Assembly: GCF_017876625.1 (NCBI RefSeq)
Contig: NZ_JAGIOH010000001.1
Coordinates: forward strand, 3,038,001 to 3,102,000
DNA from: Streptomyces syringium
GTDB taxonomy: Bacteria > Actinomycetota > Actinomycetes > Streptomycetales > Streptomycetaceae
Reading direction: 5' to 3'
DNA length: 64,000 nt
Part shown: piece after piece, positions 1 through 9,422 of the stretch
How positions within the stretch are numbered: the stretch's first letter is position 1
Layout: every line of letters starts with the position of its first letter
Notes under the pieces: model-generated
Database searches by the model: none
Told to the model about the DNA's origin: nothing
The model's input: only the letters and a program-made list of their open reading frames with translations
Position numbers and translations under genes: made by a program

Positions 1-816
1 GAGCGCGGCGAGGACGGTCGCGAAGTGGCGGCCGACGGCGGCGGACAGCTCGCCCTCGGTCCAGATGAGCGGGAGGGTGTCCGCCAGCTCGGCCGCGAGG
101 GTCTTGGCGGGGTTGCTGTACGTGGCGATGGCGGGTCCGCAGCGCTCGGCGGTCTGGTCGAGGCGGGTCGCGAGCGCCTCCAGGGCCGTCGGCGGCACGT
201 CGAACAGGCCGATGCGCCCGAGGAGGGCGAGCATCGGGGTGATCAGGGACCACAGGGTGCCGGGACCGGCGGGCAGACCGGGGGCGGCGTCGGCCTGGGC
301 GCCGCCCGTCACCGTCTCGTACGGGGCGGTGGCCAGCGGGATCGCGAGGCCGCGGGCCTGGAGGGTGGCGTCGGCGAGCGGGGCGCCCACGGGCGTGACG
401 CAGGCGACGGAACAGCCGCGTCGGTATGCCTGCTCGATGAGGAGGGCGAGGCCCGGCTCCGAGCCGTCCGGGCTGGCGACGAGCAGCAGGTCGAGCGGGC
501 CGGCCCAGCCGGGGAGCGTCCACTGCAGGGCGCCCGGCGCGGGCGCGACGCCGACCGGTCGGATCAGGGCGACGGGGCAGCCGCCGCCCGCGAGCGCGGT
601 GAGCAGGTCGGCGGCGCAGCCGGCGGTGGGGCCGGGGCCGGCGACCAGGACGGCGCGCGGCCGCCCGTCCGGTTTGAGGGCGTCGACGCCGGCCTCGGTC
701 GCGTTGCGCGCGGCCGTACGGACCCGGGCGCCGCACTCGGCGGCACCGCGGAGGAGACCGTGGGTGTCGGCGCGGGACAGAGCTTCGGGGTCATCGAGAA
801 GGGTCTCGTCGAACAC
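1..816 (-). CDS. SIS-domain sugar-phosphate isomerase family protein (3' end cut by window)
   Basis: Read from GTG at 816 the minus strand gives an uninterrupted protein beginning VFDETLLDDPEALSRADT and still open at base 1, so the C-terminus lies outside the window. A GGAGG lies about 9 bases upstream of the GTG. The middle contains glycine-rich SIS-type stretches (AVLVAGPGPTAGCAADLL and later LLLVASPDGSEPGLA), as in the bifunctional phosphoglucose/phosphomannose isomerase-like proteins found beside manB in streptomycetes. It would act in the cytoplasm on sugar phosphates. It is co-directional with the phosphomannomutase and Trm112 genes upstream, suggesting a shared role in mannose metabolism. 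Family assignment is from motif and context; substrate is inferred. Confidence 0.75.
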   Translation of the reverse strand, partial: MFDETLLDDPEALSRADTHGLLRGAAECGARVRTAARNATEAGVDALKPDGRPRAVLVAGPGPTAGCAADLLTALAGGGCPVALIRPVGVAPAPGALQWTLPGWAGPLDLLLVASPDGSEPGLALLIEQAYRRGCSVACVTPVGAPLADATLQARGLAIPLATAPYETVTGGAQADAAPGLPAGPGTLWSLITPMLALLGRIGLFDVPPTALEALATRLDQTAERCGPAIATYSNPAKTLAAELADTLPLIWTEGELSAAVGRHFATVLAAL

Positions 817-901
817 CGTTGATCAGCCTCCGGTCGCCGTGGGATAAGCCATGCGGTGTGCCTGACGGGGTCAGGTTGACGGAGTCAGGCCGTTACGGGA
901 A

Positions 902-1087
902 TCAGGCGGGGCGGCGGGCCTCGTCCACGAGCAGGACGGGGATGCCGTCGCGCACGGGGTAGGCCAGCCCACAGCTCTGGCTCTCGCACACCAGCTCGGG
1001 GTTCGGCTCGGCGTCGGCTTCCTCGCGGAGGGGGGCGTGGCACGCCGGGCAGGCGAGGATCTCCAGGAGACCGGCTTCGAGCGGCAT
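902..1087 (-). CDS. Trm112-like zinc-ribbon protein
   Basis: A 61-residue protein starting [16 protein letters not shown]. It carries two cysteine pairs, CPAC near residues 13-16 and C34/C39, followed by [16 protein letters not shown]. This is the signature of the Trm112/YcaR family, small zinc-binding proteins that in other organisms activate methyltransferases. The ATG at 1087 is preceded by GAAGGGAA at good spacing, which fixes the start; longer readings through the upstream non-coding stretch are unlikely. It lies between manB and the SIS gene on the same strand and is probably co-transcribed with one of them. The partner in this organism is unknown. Confidence 0.85.
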   Translation of the reverse strand: MPLEAGLLEILACPACHAPLREEADAEPNPELVCESQSCGLAYPVRDGIPVLLVDEARRPA

Positions 1088-1233
1088 GGGGTTCCCTTCG
1101 GAATGTGCGTTTCTGTTTGGCCAGCCTATCCGCTGCGCGGGGCTTTGACGTTTGCCTTGGGCGGCGCCGTTTTCCGCTGGCGCGGCGCCGTTTCCCGCTG
1201 CGCGGGGCTGTTCGGGTGCGGTGTCGGGCCTCC

Positions 1234-1282
1234 GCGGGTGCTGTGCCAGGCTGCTTCGCTTTACGCCTGGCACAGCACCCGC
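1234..1282. terminator. 18-bp perfect stem-loop with GTAAAGCGAAGCA loop
   Basis: Bases 1234-1251 pair perfectly with 1265-1282, leaving a 13-base loop (tgcttcgctttac on the plus strand, gtaaagcgaagca on the minus strand). It lies downstream of manB and upstream of the Trm112 gene, both on the minus strand, so it may end or attenuate the manB transcript. The same loop sequence recurs in another hairpin at 26811-26853. The rest of 1088-1368 holds a GC-rich imperfect direct repeat (GGCGCCGTTTTCCGCTGGCGC-like, about 1160-1205) and no gene. Confidence 0.7.
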
Positions 1283-1368
1283 TCCGACCCGCCCCCTTTC
1301 GTGGGGGGTGGGAAAAACCCTCGGTGGTCGGGGCGCCGGAAACGGTGCGGGTCACCCACGGGAAACGG

Positions 1369-2724
1369 CTACGCGCGAACGATCGCCAATACCTCGTCCC
1401 GCACACGGGCCACCGTGTCCGCGTCCCGTGCCTCCACGTTCAGCCGCAGCAGCGGCTCCGTGTTGGAGGCGCGGAGGTTGAACCACCAGTCGGTGCTCGT
1501 GACGGTCAGGCCGTCCAGCTCGTCCAGCTCTACGCCGTCCACGGCAAACGCGGTCTTGACCGCGGCCGCGCGGCCGGCCTGGTCGGCGACGGTGCTGTTG
1601 ATCTCGCCGGAGGCGGCGTAGCGGTCGTACTGCCGCACCAGCTCGGAGAGCGGGCCGTCCTGGCCGCCGAGGGCCGCGAGGACGTGGAGCGCGGCGAGCA
1701 TGCCGGTGTCGGCGTTCCAGAAGTCGCGGAAGTAGTAGTGCGCGGAGTGCTCGCCGCCGAAGATGGCGCCGGTGCGGGCCATCTCCTCCTTGATGAAGGA
1801 GTGCCCCACCCGGGTGCGGACGGGCTTGCCGCCGTTCTCCTTGACGACCTCCGGTACGGACCAGGAGGTGATGAGGTTGTGGATGACCGTGCCACCGGGG
1901 TGCTTGGCCAGTTCGCGGGCGGCGACCAGGGCGGTGATCGCGGACGGGGAGACGGGCTCGCCGCGCTCGTCCACGACGAAGCAGCGGTCGGCGTCGCCGT
2001 CGAAGGCGAGGCCGATGTCGGCGCCCGTCTCGCGGACCTTGGCCTGGAGGTCGACCAGGTTCGCCGGGTCGAGCGGGTTGGCCTCGTGGTTGGGGAACGT
2101 GCCGTCCAGCTCGAAGTACATGGGGACGAGGTCGATCGGCAGGCCGTCGAAGACGGTCGGGACGGTGTGGCCGCCCATACCGTTGCCCGCGTCCACGACG
2201 ACCTTGAGGGGGCGGCTCTTGCGCAGGTCCACCAGGGAGCGCAGGTGCGTGGCGTAGTCCGCGAGGACGTCCCGCCGGGTGACGGCCCCGGCGCTGCCGG
2301 CGGCCTCGGGCGCGCCGCCGTCGGCCCAGCCCTCCACGAGGGTGCGGATCTCGGCGAGGCCGGTGTCCTGGCCGACCGGGGCCGCGCCCGCGCGGCACAG
2401 CTTGATGCCGTTGTACTGGGCGGGGTTGTGGCTGGCGGTGAACATCGCGCCGGGCAGGCCCAGTTGGCCGCTGGCGAAGTACAGCTGGTCGGTCGAGCAG
2501 AGCCCGATCTCGGTGACGTCGACACCACGCGCGGCGGCGCCGCGCGCGAAGGCGCCCGACAGGCCGGGCGACGAGGGCCGCATGTCGTGGCCGACCACGA
2601 TCGCGCTCGCGCCCGTCACCTGGGCGAAGGCCGCACCGAACAGCTCGGCCAGGGATTCGTCCCACTGGTCGGGGACCACACCGCGCACGTCGTACGCCTT
2701 CACGATCTGCGACAGATCAGCCAC
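1369..2724 (-). CDS. manB: Phosphomannomutase/phosphoglucomutase (ManB)
   Basis: A 451-residue alpha-D-phosphohexomutase that interconverts mannose-6-phosphate and mannose-1-phosphate in the cytoplasm, feeding GDP-mannose and glycan synthesis. All four family landmarks are present: the phosphoserine loop TASHNP (Ser98), the Mg-binding FDGDADRC (about residues 241-248), the sugar-binding GGEHS (about 323-327) and the phosphate-binding RASNTEPLLRL near the C-terminus. The start is GTG at 2724, giving VADLSQIVKAYDVRG, because AGGAGGGG lies six bases upstream; the more upstream reading is non-coding. A strong hairpin follows the stop. The GT2 and LCP genes in this window could use products of this pathway. 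Confidence 0.95.
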   Translation of the reverse strand: MADLSQIVKAYDVRGVVPDQWDESLAELFGAAFAQVTGASAIVVGHDMRPSSPGLSGAFARGAAARGVDVTEIGLCSTDQLYFASGQLGLPGAMFTASHNPAQYNGIKLCRAGAAPVGQDTGLAEIRTLVEGWADGGAPEAAGSAGAVTRRDVLADYATHLRSLVDLRKSRPLKVVVDAGNGMGGHTVPTVFDGLPIDLVPMYFELDGTFPNHEANPLDPANLVDLQAKVRETGADIGLAFDGDADRCFVVDERGEPVSPSAITALVAARELAKHPGGTVIHNLITSWSVPEVVKENGGKPVRTRVGHSFIKEEMARTGAIFGGEHSAHYYFRDFWNADTGMLAALHVLAALGGQDGPLSELVRQYDRYAASGEINSTVADQAGRAAAVKTAFAVDGVELDELDGLTVTSTDWWFNLRASNTEPLLRLNVEARDADTVARVRDEVLAIVRA

Positions 2725-2904
2725 AGCCAACCCCTCCTGGAGTCCGGTACGGGAAGACAAACCTACCCGGAGCCTCCGAACAATCCGGACGCCGGACGGG
2801 AAGAGGATTCCGTCATGACCACAGAAGACCCATAGAACGCGCAGAAGCAGACAGAACACCCAAAGGCGGTGCCTTGGTCGGCATTTCGGGCAGCGTAGGA
2901 GGTG

Positions 2905-3345
2905 TCAGGAGTCGGGTGAGCGCAGCACCCTGAGGTGGCCCCGGCGGGCGACCTCCATGGGATTGGCCTCCCGGGCGCTCGGACCGACGGGGCCGGGCGT
3001 GGCGACGGGACCGTGCGCGCGCTCCGGCGGGCGGCCCGCCTCGCGCACGGCGTTGGCCAGCGCTTCGAGGTCATCGCCGCTCGGGCGGGCGGGCCCGCTG
3101 TCGATGGCGAGACGGACGACCTCCCAGCCGCGGGGCGCGGTCAGGCGCTCCGAGTGCTCGGCGCAGAGGTCATAGCAATGGGGTTCGGCGTAGGTGGCGA
3201 GCGGTCCGAGAACGGCGGTCGAATCGGCGTAGACGTACGTCAGCGTCGCGACGGCCGGGCGGCCGCACGCGGTGCGCGAACAGCGACGTACAGGGCTCAC
3301 GAGGTTGGACGGTACCGCACTCTTGAGCGGGCCGCGACGACTCAC
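2905..3345 (-). CDS. DUF3499 family protein
   Basis: A 146-residue protein of the actinobacterial DUF3499 family, function unknown. The conserved core RRCSRTACGRPAVATLTY and AEPHCYDLCAEHSERLTAPRGWE contains two cysteine pairs plus a histidine that could bind zinc. The tail is variable and basic. GTG at 3345 (VSRRGPLKSAVPSN) is chosen because the conserved N-terminus begins there and AGGAG lies upstream. It is upstream of and co-directional with manB, with about 180 bases between, and diverges from the zincin-like gene across a 274-base promoter region (3346-3619) in which no further gene is seen. Confidence 0.85.
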   Translation of the reverse strand: MSRRGPLKSAVPSNLVSPVRRCSRTACGRPAVATLTYVYADSTAVLGPLATYAEPHCYDLCAEHSERLTAPRGWEVVRLAIDSGPARPSGDDLEALANAVREAGRPPERAHGPVATPGPVGPSAREANPMEVARRGHLRVLRSPDS

Positions 3346-3619
3346 CCCCGCCTCACTCCTCCGTGTCGCCCCGGATCGCCCCGCGGGCGGCGCCACCGAA
3401 CCTCCTGGTCGACCTGTGTCGGCAGGCGGTGTCCGCGGGCCCGCGGACAAAGAAATCTGTCATCCCCCGGCATACATAGTGTCATTCGGCATGCGACTGC
3501 CGATCCTGGAGATGGCTGTAATTGATCGCATAGATGACCAGAACGCTCATCAGGCGACATGCGATGAGATGCGCGGGTACCGCGTGCGCGCGGCCGGGTG
3601 GCGGATACTCTCGGAGGTG

Positions 3620-4090
3620 ATGGACAGCCCCGTACCGCCCCGCCAGGCCGACCCGCGCCCCCGCCGCCGCGACCGACACGGACGCGGCATGCGCGGACCG
3701 ATCGCACCGCCCCAGGTGCCGCTGTCCGTCAGCCGGGGCGAGGCCTTCATCGACCTGGTGCACGACTCCGCCGAGCGGCTGGAGCGGCGCTGGCCGCAGC
3801 TGGCCGCGGTCGACTTCGTCGTCCGCGAGGTGCCGGTCCCCGGCGGTCCGGACGACCCGGACGGCCCGGCCCCCTTCGGCCTCGACGGCGACGTCGTGCC
3901 GCTCGGCCGGTACGTCGAGGCGCACGGCGACAACCCGGACCGGATCGTGGTCTACCGCCGCCCCGTGGAGATCCGCACCAAGAGCCGCGACGAGCGCGCC
4001 CTGCTCGTCCACGAGGTGGTGGTCGAGCAGGTCGCCGAACTCCTCGGACTCGCGCCGGAGTCGGTGGACCCGCGCTACGGCCAGGACTGA
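3620..4090 (+). CDS. Zincin-like metallopeptidase family protein, degenerate active site
   Basis: A 156-residue protein resembling the short metallopeptidase family (PF06262 type) commonly found beside DUF3499 in actinobacteria. The region LSVSRGEAFIDLVHDSAERLERRWPQL and the C-terminal helix match that fold. In active members the C-terminal helix carries HExxH. Here residues 131-135 read HEVVV, so His-Glu is kept but the second histidine is lost, and catalysis is doubtful. ATG at 3620 sits two bases after GGAGG, an unusually short spacing; ATG at 3689 is an alternative start. It converges with the DUF5719 gene 26 bases away. Confidence 0.65.
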   Translation: MDSPVPPRQADPRPRRRDRHGRGMRGPIAPPQVPLSVSRGEAFIDLVHDSAERLERRWPQLAAVDFVVREVPVPGGPDDPDGPAPFGLDGDVVPLGRYVEAHGDNPDRIVVYRRPVEIRTKSRDERALLVHEVVVEQVAELLGLAPESVDPRYGQD

Positions 4091-4116
4091 CCCCGCCCCG
4101 ACCGTCACCGTCGCCG

Positions 4117-5646
4117 TCAGCGGTTCAGCATCGACAGGTCCTGCTCCGCCTCCGGGACCGCCACCGTGGAGCGGTCGTCGGGCAGCGGCTGGATCGTGAA
4201 CATGGGCAGCCCGTCCTTGGGCAGCGCGAGCGTGCGGGAGGCGTGCACCGGTCCGCCGGAGATGCTCTCGACGGTCACGGCGAACGGGCCCTTCGCCCCG
4301 CCCGGCCGCGGCGGCTCCACGGCCAGCGTGGTGCCCGCCTTGACGGTGTAGGTCCTGCTCACCGGGCTGCCGCCATCCGCGCCCGCCGAGGAGGTGACCT
4401 TCACCCGGGCCTCCTTGCCGGGGGCCGCCAGGGCGAGGGTGCTGCCCTCGGTGCGGTTGTCGGCGGCGGTGCCCCGCCCGTCGAGGGCCGGGGTCGCGGG
4501 GATGAACGCCGTCTCCTGCTTGTCGCCCTTGCCGCGCGTGACCCGCAGCGCGGCGACGACCGGGGCGCTGTCGCCCTCCGCCGTGAGCAGCAGCGACCCG
4601 GCCTGGCCCTTGGTGACGTCCCCGAGGTCGACGGCGGTGGTCATCCCGCTCTTGACGTGCAGCGTCTCGTGGCCCGCCGGACTGATCGAGCCGGTCGGTC
4701 CGGCGAGGCGCACCTTGAGGTCGGCGTCGTCGTCACCGGGCACATGGGCGACGAGCCGCACGGACGTCGCGTCGGCCGGGATGCCGGGGAGGACGGCGTC
4801 GGGCGAAGCGTCGCCGGACGGGGCGAGCCAGTCGCCGCCGAGCTTCTCGTCGGACGCCTGCACGGCCGCGCCCACCCGGCCGTTGCGGGCCGCCACATGG
4901 AGGGTCAGGTCCTCGGTGGGCGCGTCCGTCAGGGTCGACAGCAGCACCGGCACGGTCGAGCGGGGCGGGACGTTCACGGCCTCGCCGGTGGGGGCCTTGA
5001 TGCGGCCGTCCTTGCCGTACAGCTCCAGGTCGACGACGGCCGCCGTGGTGTCGGGGTTGGTCACGTGGACGTAGTCCTGGCGGCCCTTGGCAGTGCTGAC
5101 GCCGGGGAACCAGAAGGACGTGTCGGGGGCCGCGCACGTCATACCGTGCAGCCCGCGCCCGGCGCCCGCCGCGATCACCGTGGTCTGCTGGGTGGTCCAG
5201 CCGGGGGCGAGCGACCCGTCGGCGGTGCCGATGAGGGCGGGGGCGTCGGAACTGCTCGTGGTGGCAGTGGCCGGCTTGCCGGGCTCCTTGAGCGACAGGA
5301 CGGGCTTGCCCGCCTCCTGGGGGGCCTTGGCGCCCTTGCCGGCCTTCTTGGGGTCGGCCTTCGCGTCACTCTTCGCCGCGGGGCCCGCCGCCGACAGCAG
5401 CTGGGCCGCGGACTTCCGCCCGCCCGCAGCGGACTTCCCCGGTGGGGTGAAGGAGGTGTACGTCGTCTCGCCGACGTCGGACGAGGTGGGCGCCGGGCAC
5501 AGCGCGGTCGAGCGCTGCACGGGCAGCCGGGCGGGAGCCTTGGCGCCCGTCTCCGCGGCGGGCGGCGCGCCGCCCAGCGCGGCGACGCCCGTGACGGCGG
5601 CGAGCGCCGCGGCGGCGCCGAACAGGGACAGGGTGGTGCGCTTCAC
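4117..5646 (-). CDS. Secreted DUF5719 family protein
   Basis: A 509-residue exported protein. Residues 1-28 form a signal peptide with a basic start (MKRTTLSLF) and a hydrophobic core. The remainder is beta-rich with pairs of isolated cysteines (RSTALCPAP and GMTCAAPDT) and the repeating FWFPGVSTA, YVHVTNPDTTAAVVDLELYG type strands typical of DUF5719. The ATG overlaps the stop of the large glycosyltransferase by four bases (ATGA), so the two are translated together and probably work together at the membrane or wall. Function is unknown; a role in exporting or presenting a surface glycan is inferred only from the partner gene. Confidence 0.85.
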   Translation of the reverse strand: MKRTTLSLFGAAAALAAVTGVAALGGAPPAAETGAKAPARLPVQRSTALCPAPTSSDVGETTYTSFTPPGKSAAGGRKSAAQLLSAAGPAAKSDAKADPKKAGKGAKAPQEAGKPVLSLKEPGKPATATTSSSDAPALIGTADGSLAPGWTTQQTTVIAAGAGRGLHGMTCAAPDTSFWFPGVSTAKGRQDYVHVTNPDTTAAVVDLELYGKDGRIKAPTGEAVNVPPRSTVPVLLSTLTDAPTEDLTLHVAARNGRVGAAVQASDEKLGGDWLAPSGDASPDAVLPGIPADATSVRLVAHVPGDDDADLKVRLAGPTGSISPAGHETLHVKSGMTTAVDLGDVTKGQAGSLLLTAEGDSAPVVAALRVTRGKGDKQETAFIPATPALDGRGTAADNRTEGSTLALAAPGKEARVKVTSSAGADGGSPVSRTYTVKAGTTLAVEPPRPGGAKGPFAVTVESISGGPVHASRTLALPKDGLPMFTIQPLPDDRSTVAVPEAEQDLSMLNR

Positions 5647-8600
5647 TGCTGCTCGCTCCCGTCACGGTGGGGCCCGGTACCGCCGCCGTACGTCGTGTCG
5701 TAGGGCTGCTGCTGTCCATAGCCGTACGGGTCGTACGGGTCGTAGGCACCGCCCGCGTAGGGATCGGCCGGGTACTGCTGGGGGTACGAGCCGTCCGGGT
5801 GCTGCCCCTGCGGGTCGTGGGCCTGCTGGTACGGGCCCGCGTACGGGTCCTGCGGGTACTGGTCGTAGCCCGGGGCGGGGGCCGCGTCGCTCCCCCAGCC
5901 GTCACCGGCAGGCGCTTGCTGGCCGTACTGCTGGTAGGGCACCGCCGCGTACGGGTCGGCCGTCGGCTGCGCGTAGGGGTCGGCGGCCTCGGGCGCGTGG
6001 TCCACGGCGGCCGGGGCCGGGATGTCCGCGGGCCGCTCGGCGGGGGCCCCGCCGGCGGCGGCCCGCAGTCTGCGGGCGCGGCGGCCCTCCCCCGCACCGG
6101 CCTGCGCGGGTACGGACGCGGCGGGGGCCTTGGACAGCGCGGCCGGTGCCGGGGCCGCCGCCGCGCCGCCGTCCTCCGGCAGGTCGTCGTCGATCTCGCG
6201 CCGCCGGCCCGGCAGGGCGAGCACGACGAGGACGAGTCCGAGGGCGCCCTGGGCCCATAGCCAGGCCGCCCGCGCCGTCGGTGTCTCGTAGGTCAGGGCC
6301 AGCCTGCCGCCGGTGGTGGGCAGGCCGAAGCCCTGGGCCCAGCCGTCGACCGTGGTGCTCTTGAGGGCCTTGCCGTCGAGGGTGGCCCGCCAGCCGGGGG
6401 CCGCCTTGTCGGCGAGCCGCAGCACGCGGCCCTCGGGGCCGTCCGGGATCGTGGTGTGCGCGGAGACCGGCCCGGCGGCGACGGGCACCGGACCGTCGCC
6501 GCCGCCCTGGGACGCGCCGCTGACGATCGTCACGCGGGCGGTGCGCCGGTCGACCCGCCACAGGGCGGTGCGGCCCTCCTGGCTGAGCCGGGTGAGGCCG
6601 GGGGTGGCGTCGAGGACCCGGCTCATCGCCTTCGGGGCGTCGCCGCCGACGAGCACATAGCCGACCGCGTACTCGCCGAGGCGGCCCGTCTGGTCGGCGC
6701 CGGAGCCGGCGACGAGATGGGCGACCACGTCGTCGAGCTTCTTGTCCCGGCCGGCGGCCGCGGCCGCCTCGGCGTCACCGAGGCGCGCCCCGGAGCCGCG
6801 CACCAGGGTGTAGGTGACGCGGCCGGTGGTGCCGCCGAGCACGAGGGTGCGGGCCTGGTCGCGGGTGCGCGCCTCCTCCGCGACGAACGCGGGGACCTGC
6901 ACCGGGTCCCGCCGCTGGAGCGGCCCGGCCGCGCCGCCCGCCATCCAGACGACGGCCGCGACCAGCGGCGCGGCGCCCGCGGCGACGGCGATCAGGGCCG
7001 CGACGGGCTGCCGCCAGCCGAAGCTGAGCGCCGCGACGCGCTCGCGCGCGCCCTCGGCGCCGACGGCGGCCGCGGCGATCAGGGCCAGCCCCTGGACGAG
7101 GGTGGCGGGGCCCGCCCACGCGGCCCCGGCCGTGAGCCCCGCGCAGAGCAGCGCGGTGAGCGCCGTGACCCAGGCGGCGGCGACCGCGAGCCGGCGGTCC
7201 TCGCGCAGCAGGGCGGCCAGCGCGGCCAGGACGACGCCGGTCAGCAGCAGGAGGCCGGGGGCCTTGGGCCCGCCGGGGTCGGCGGTGAGCAGGCCCAGCG
7301 GGCCGGGTGCCGTGCCGCCGAGGTCGAGCCCCGCCTCGACGAGGAGGCGGCCGGGGTCGGCGAGCAGCCCGAACGACCAGGGGGCGAGCACGACGAGCGG
7401 GGTGCCGAGCGCCGCCAGGAAGCGCGGCCCGTGCGCGGCGAGTGCCGCCCCGCCGCCCCGTGCGCAGCGCAGCGCCAGCACGCCGAGCCCCAGCACGAGG
7501 GCCAGCGGCCAGACGACGGGGGTGAAGGCGGTGGTGATGGTGAGCAGCAGCGCGTACGTCCAGGTGGCGCGCCACGGCGGCCGGGCGGCCGGGGTGCGCA
7601 GTCCGGCGGCCGTGACGGCCGCGCGGGCCATCAGGGGCAGCAGGACCGCGAGGACGGCGGTGCCCAGTCTGCCGGTGGCGAGCGCGCCGGTGGTGGCGGG
7701 CAGGAAGGCGTACGCGACGCTCGCCCAGGCCCGCAGCAGCCGGGAGTCGACGAGCGGGCGGGAGGCGAAGTAGGCGGTGAGTCCGGCGAGCGGCACCGAG
7801 CAGACGAGCAGCAGGGTGAGGGTGAAGGACGTGGAGCCGAGGAAGAGCGTGGCCAGCCCGGCGAGGACCGCCAGGTAGGGGGGAGCGCTGCCGGTGGTGC
7901 CCACGCCGACCGGGTGCCAGGCGTCGGTGTAGCGCGCCCACAGGGCGGAGACGGTGTCGGGGGCGGGCAGCAGCGCACCGCCGGACAGGGCTCCGCCGCC
8001 GAACAGGCCCCGGCAGGCGATGAGGGAGACGAGCAGCAGCAGGGCGAAGAGGACGGGCCCGGGTTTGCGCGCGACGCGCTTGAGCCGGGCGAACTGTTCG
8101 ACCTCCAGGAAGTCGGCGTCGTCACCGCCGGGCCCGGACTCGACGGCGCCGTGGCGGCCGGCGGAGGAGAGTTCGGCCTCCGAGGCGCCGCCGAAGTTGC
8201 TCGCGACCTGCTCCACGGTGGCGCGGACGGTCGCGCCGGGCGGCGGGAAGAGGTGGCGCAGCTCGCTCCCGGCGACGGCCGGTGTGCCGCGTCGCTTGCG
8301 GGCCGCGCGGATCCGGCCGGGGCGCAGCAGCGTGCCGACCAGGCCGGTGAATTCGTCCAGCGCCTGGCCGGGGACCTTGCCGACGAGATAGGCGAGGGTG
8401 CGCAGCAGGGTGCCGAGGACGATCCGGAGCATGACGTAGGGCAGCAGCGCGCCGCGGGTGTTGGCGAGCAGGGTGTAGACGGCGCCGGCCTTGTCGACGC
8501 GGTGCGGGCCCGCGGGCTTACGGCCGGCGCAGTCGACGGGGCGGCGCTCGCGGGCGGCGGCCTCGGCGTGCCGGAGCACGGCGTCGGGCGCGACGAGGAC

Positions 8601-9422
8601 CCGGTGGCCGGCGGCGTGGGCGCGCCAGCACAGGTCGACGTCGTCGCGCATGAGGGGCAGCCGCGGGTCGAAGCCGCCGAGCTGTTCGAAGACGTCGCGG
8701 CGGACGAGCATGCCGGCGGTGGACACCGACAGCACGGGCCGCACCTGGTCGTGCTGTCCCTGGTCCTGCTCGCGGCGCTCCAGGCCGGTCCAGCGGCGGC
8801 CGCTGCGGGCGATGGAGACGCCGACCTCCAGCAGCTGTCTGCGGTCGTACCAGCTGCGCAGCTTGGGGCCGATGACGGCGGCGTGGGGTTCGGACTCGGC
8901 GACGCGCAGCAGTTCGTGCAGGGCACCGGGTTCGGGTGCGCAGTCGTCGTGCAGCAGCCACAGCCAGTGGACGGGTTCGAGGTCGCGGTCGCGGTGCGGC
9001 GTGTCGTCCCGGCCGTAGGCGTCGTAGGAGTCCTCGCGCCAGGTGCGGCTGACGGGGTCCCAGCCGCTGGAGCTCTTGAGGTAGGGCAGGTCGTCGGCGG
9101 TGGGGGCGGGGGCCGCTCGGACGGCTTCGTCGACGGCGGTGCCGAACCCCGCGCGGCGGGCGAGGTGCAGGACGCGGTCCGCGCCGAGCGCGTCGGTGAG
9201 CAGCCGGGCGGAGTCGTCGCTGCTGCCGGTGTCGGCGGCGACCGCGTTCTGCACGGGCCGTTCCTGGCCGAGCAGTCCGGCGAGGGCGTCGGGCAGCCAG
9301 CGGGCGCCGTCGTGGGCGACGAGCACGGCGGTGACGACGTGGCGGGGGAACGCCGGGGGGCCGGCGGGCTGGTCGAACGAGGCAGCCGGGTAGGGGGCCG
9401 CCGTATTGCTGTGCACGGACAT
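5643..9422 (-). CDS. Large membrane family-2 glycosyltransferase
   Basis: A 1259-residue protein. Residues about 25-330 form a GT-A glycosyltransferase domain with the nucleotide-sugar motif LLHDDCAPEPGA and the later RDDVDLCWRAHAAGHRV. From about residue 450 to 1095 there are many hydrophobic segments (for example VLFALLLLVSLIA and YLAVLAGLATLFLG) interrupted by an extracytoplasmic stretch. The last 160 residues are disordered and rich in Pro, Tyr, Gln, Gly and Asp, with DPYAG and PYQQ repeats. It likely transfers sugar onto a lipid or glycan at the membrane, in line with mycobacterial arabinogalactan-type enzymes. It is coupled to the DUF5719 gene. Substrate cannot be told from sequence. 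Confidence 0.85.
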   Translation of the reverse strand: MSVHSNTAAPYPAASFDQPAGPPAFPRHVVTAVLVAHDGARWLPDALAGLLGQERPVQNAVAADTGSSDDSARLLTDALGADRVLHLARRAGFGTAVDEAVRAAPAPTADDLPYLKSSSGWDPVSRTWREDSYDAYGRDDTPHRDRDLEPVHWLWLLHDDCAPEPGALHELLRVAESEPHAAVIGPKLRSWYDRRQLLEVGVSIARSGRRWTGLERREQDQGQHDQVRPVLSVSTAGMLVRRDVFEQLGGFDPRLPLMRDDVDLCWRAHAAGHRVLVAPDAVLRHAEAAARERRPVDCAGRKPAGPHRVDKAGAVYTLLANTRGALLPYVMLRIVLGTLLRTLAYLVGKVPGQALDEFTGLVGTLLRPGRIRAARKRRGTPAVAGSELRHLFPPPGATVRATVEQVASNFGGASEAELSSAGRHGAVESGPGGDDADFLEVEQFARLKRVARKPGPVLFALLLLVSLIACRGLFGGGALSGGALLPAPDTVSALWARYTDAWHPVGVGTTGSAPPYLAVLAGLATLFLGSTSFTLTLLLVCSVPLAGLTAYFASRPLVDSRLLRAWASVAYAFLPATTGALATGRLGTAVLAVLLPLMARAAVTAAGLRTPAARPPWRATWTYALLLTITTAFTPVVWPLALVLGLGVLALRCARGGGAALAAHGPRFLAALGTPLVVLAPWSFGLLADPGRLLVEAGLDLGGTAPGPLGLLTADPGGPKAPGLLLLTGVVLAALAALLREDRRLAVAAAWVTALTALLCAGLTAGAAWAGPATLVQGLALIAAAAVGAEGARERVAALSFGWRQPVAALIAVAAGAAPLVAAVVWMAGGAAGPLQRRDPVQVPAFVAEEARTRDQARTLVLGGTTGRVTYTLVRGSGARLGDAEAAAAAGRDKKLDDVVAHLVAGSGADQTGRLGEYAVGYVLVGGDAPKAMSRVLDATPGLTRLSQEGRTALWRVDRRTARVTIVSGASQGGGDGPVPVAAGPVSAHTTIPDGPEGRVLRLADKAAPGWRATLDGKALKSTTVDGWAQGFGLPTTGGRLALTYETPTARAAWLWAQGALGLVLVVLALPGRRREIDDDLPEDGGAAAAPAPAALSKAPAASVPAQAGAGEGRRARRLRAAAGGAPAERPADIPAPAAVDHAPEAADPYAQPTADPYAAVPYQQYGQQAPAGDGWGSDAAPAPGYDQYPQDPYAGPYQQAHDPQGQHPDGSYPQQYPADPYAGGAYDPYDPYGYGQQQPYDTTYGGGTGPHRDGSEQQ

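Noticed and set aside
25..847. Two long plus-strand reading frames over the first 850 bases
   Set aside because: They are Arg/Gly/Ala-rich shadow frames of the minus-strand SIS gene; only the minus frame shows a recognisable fold and third-position GC pattern.
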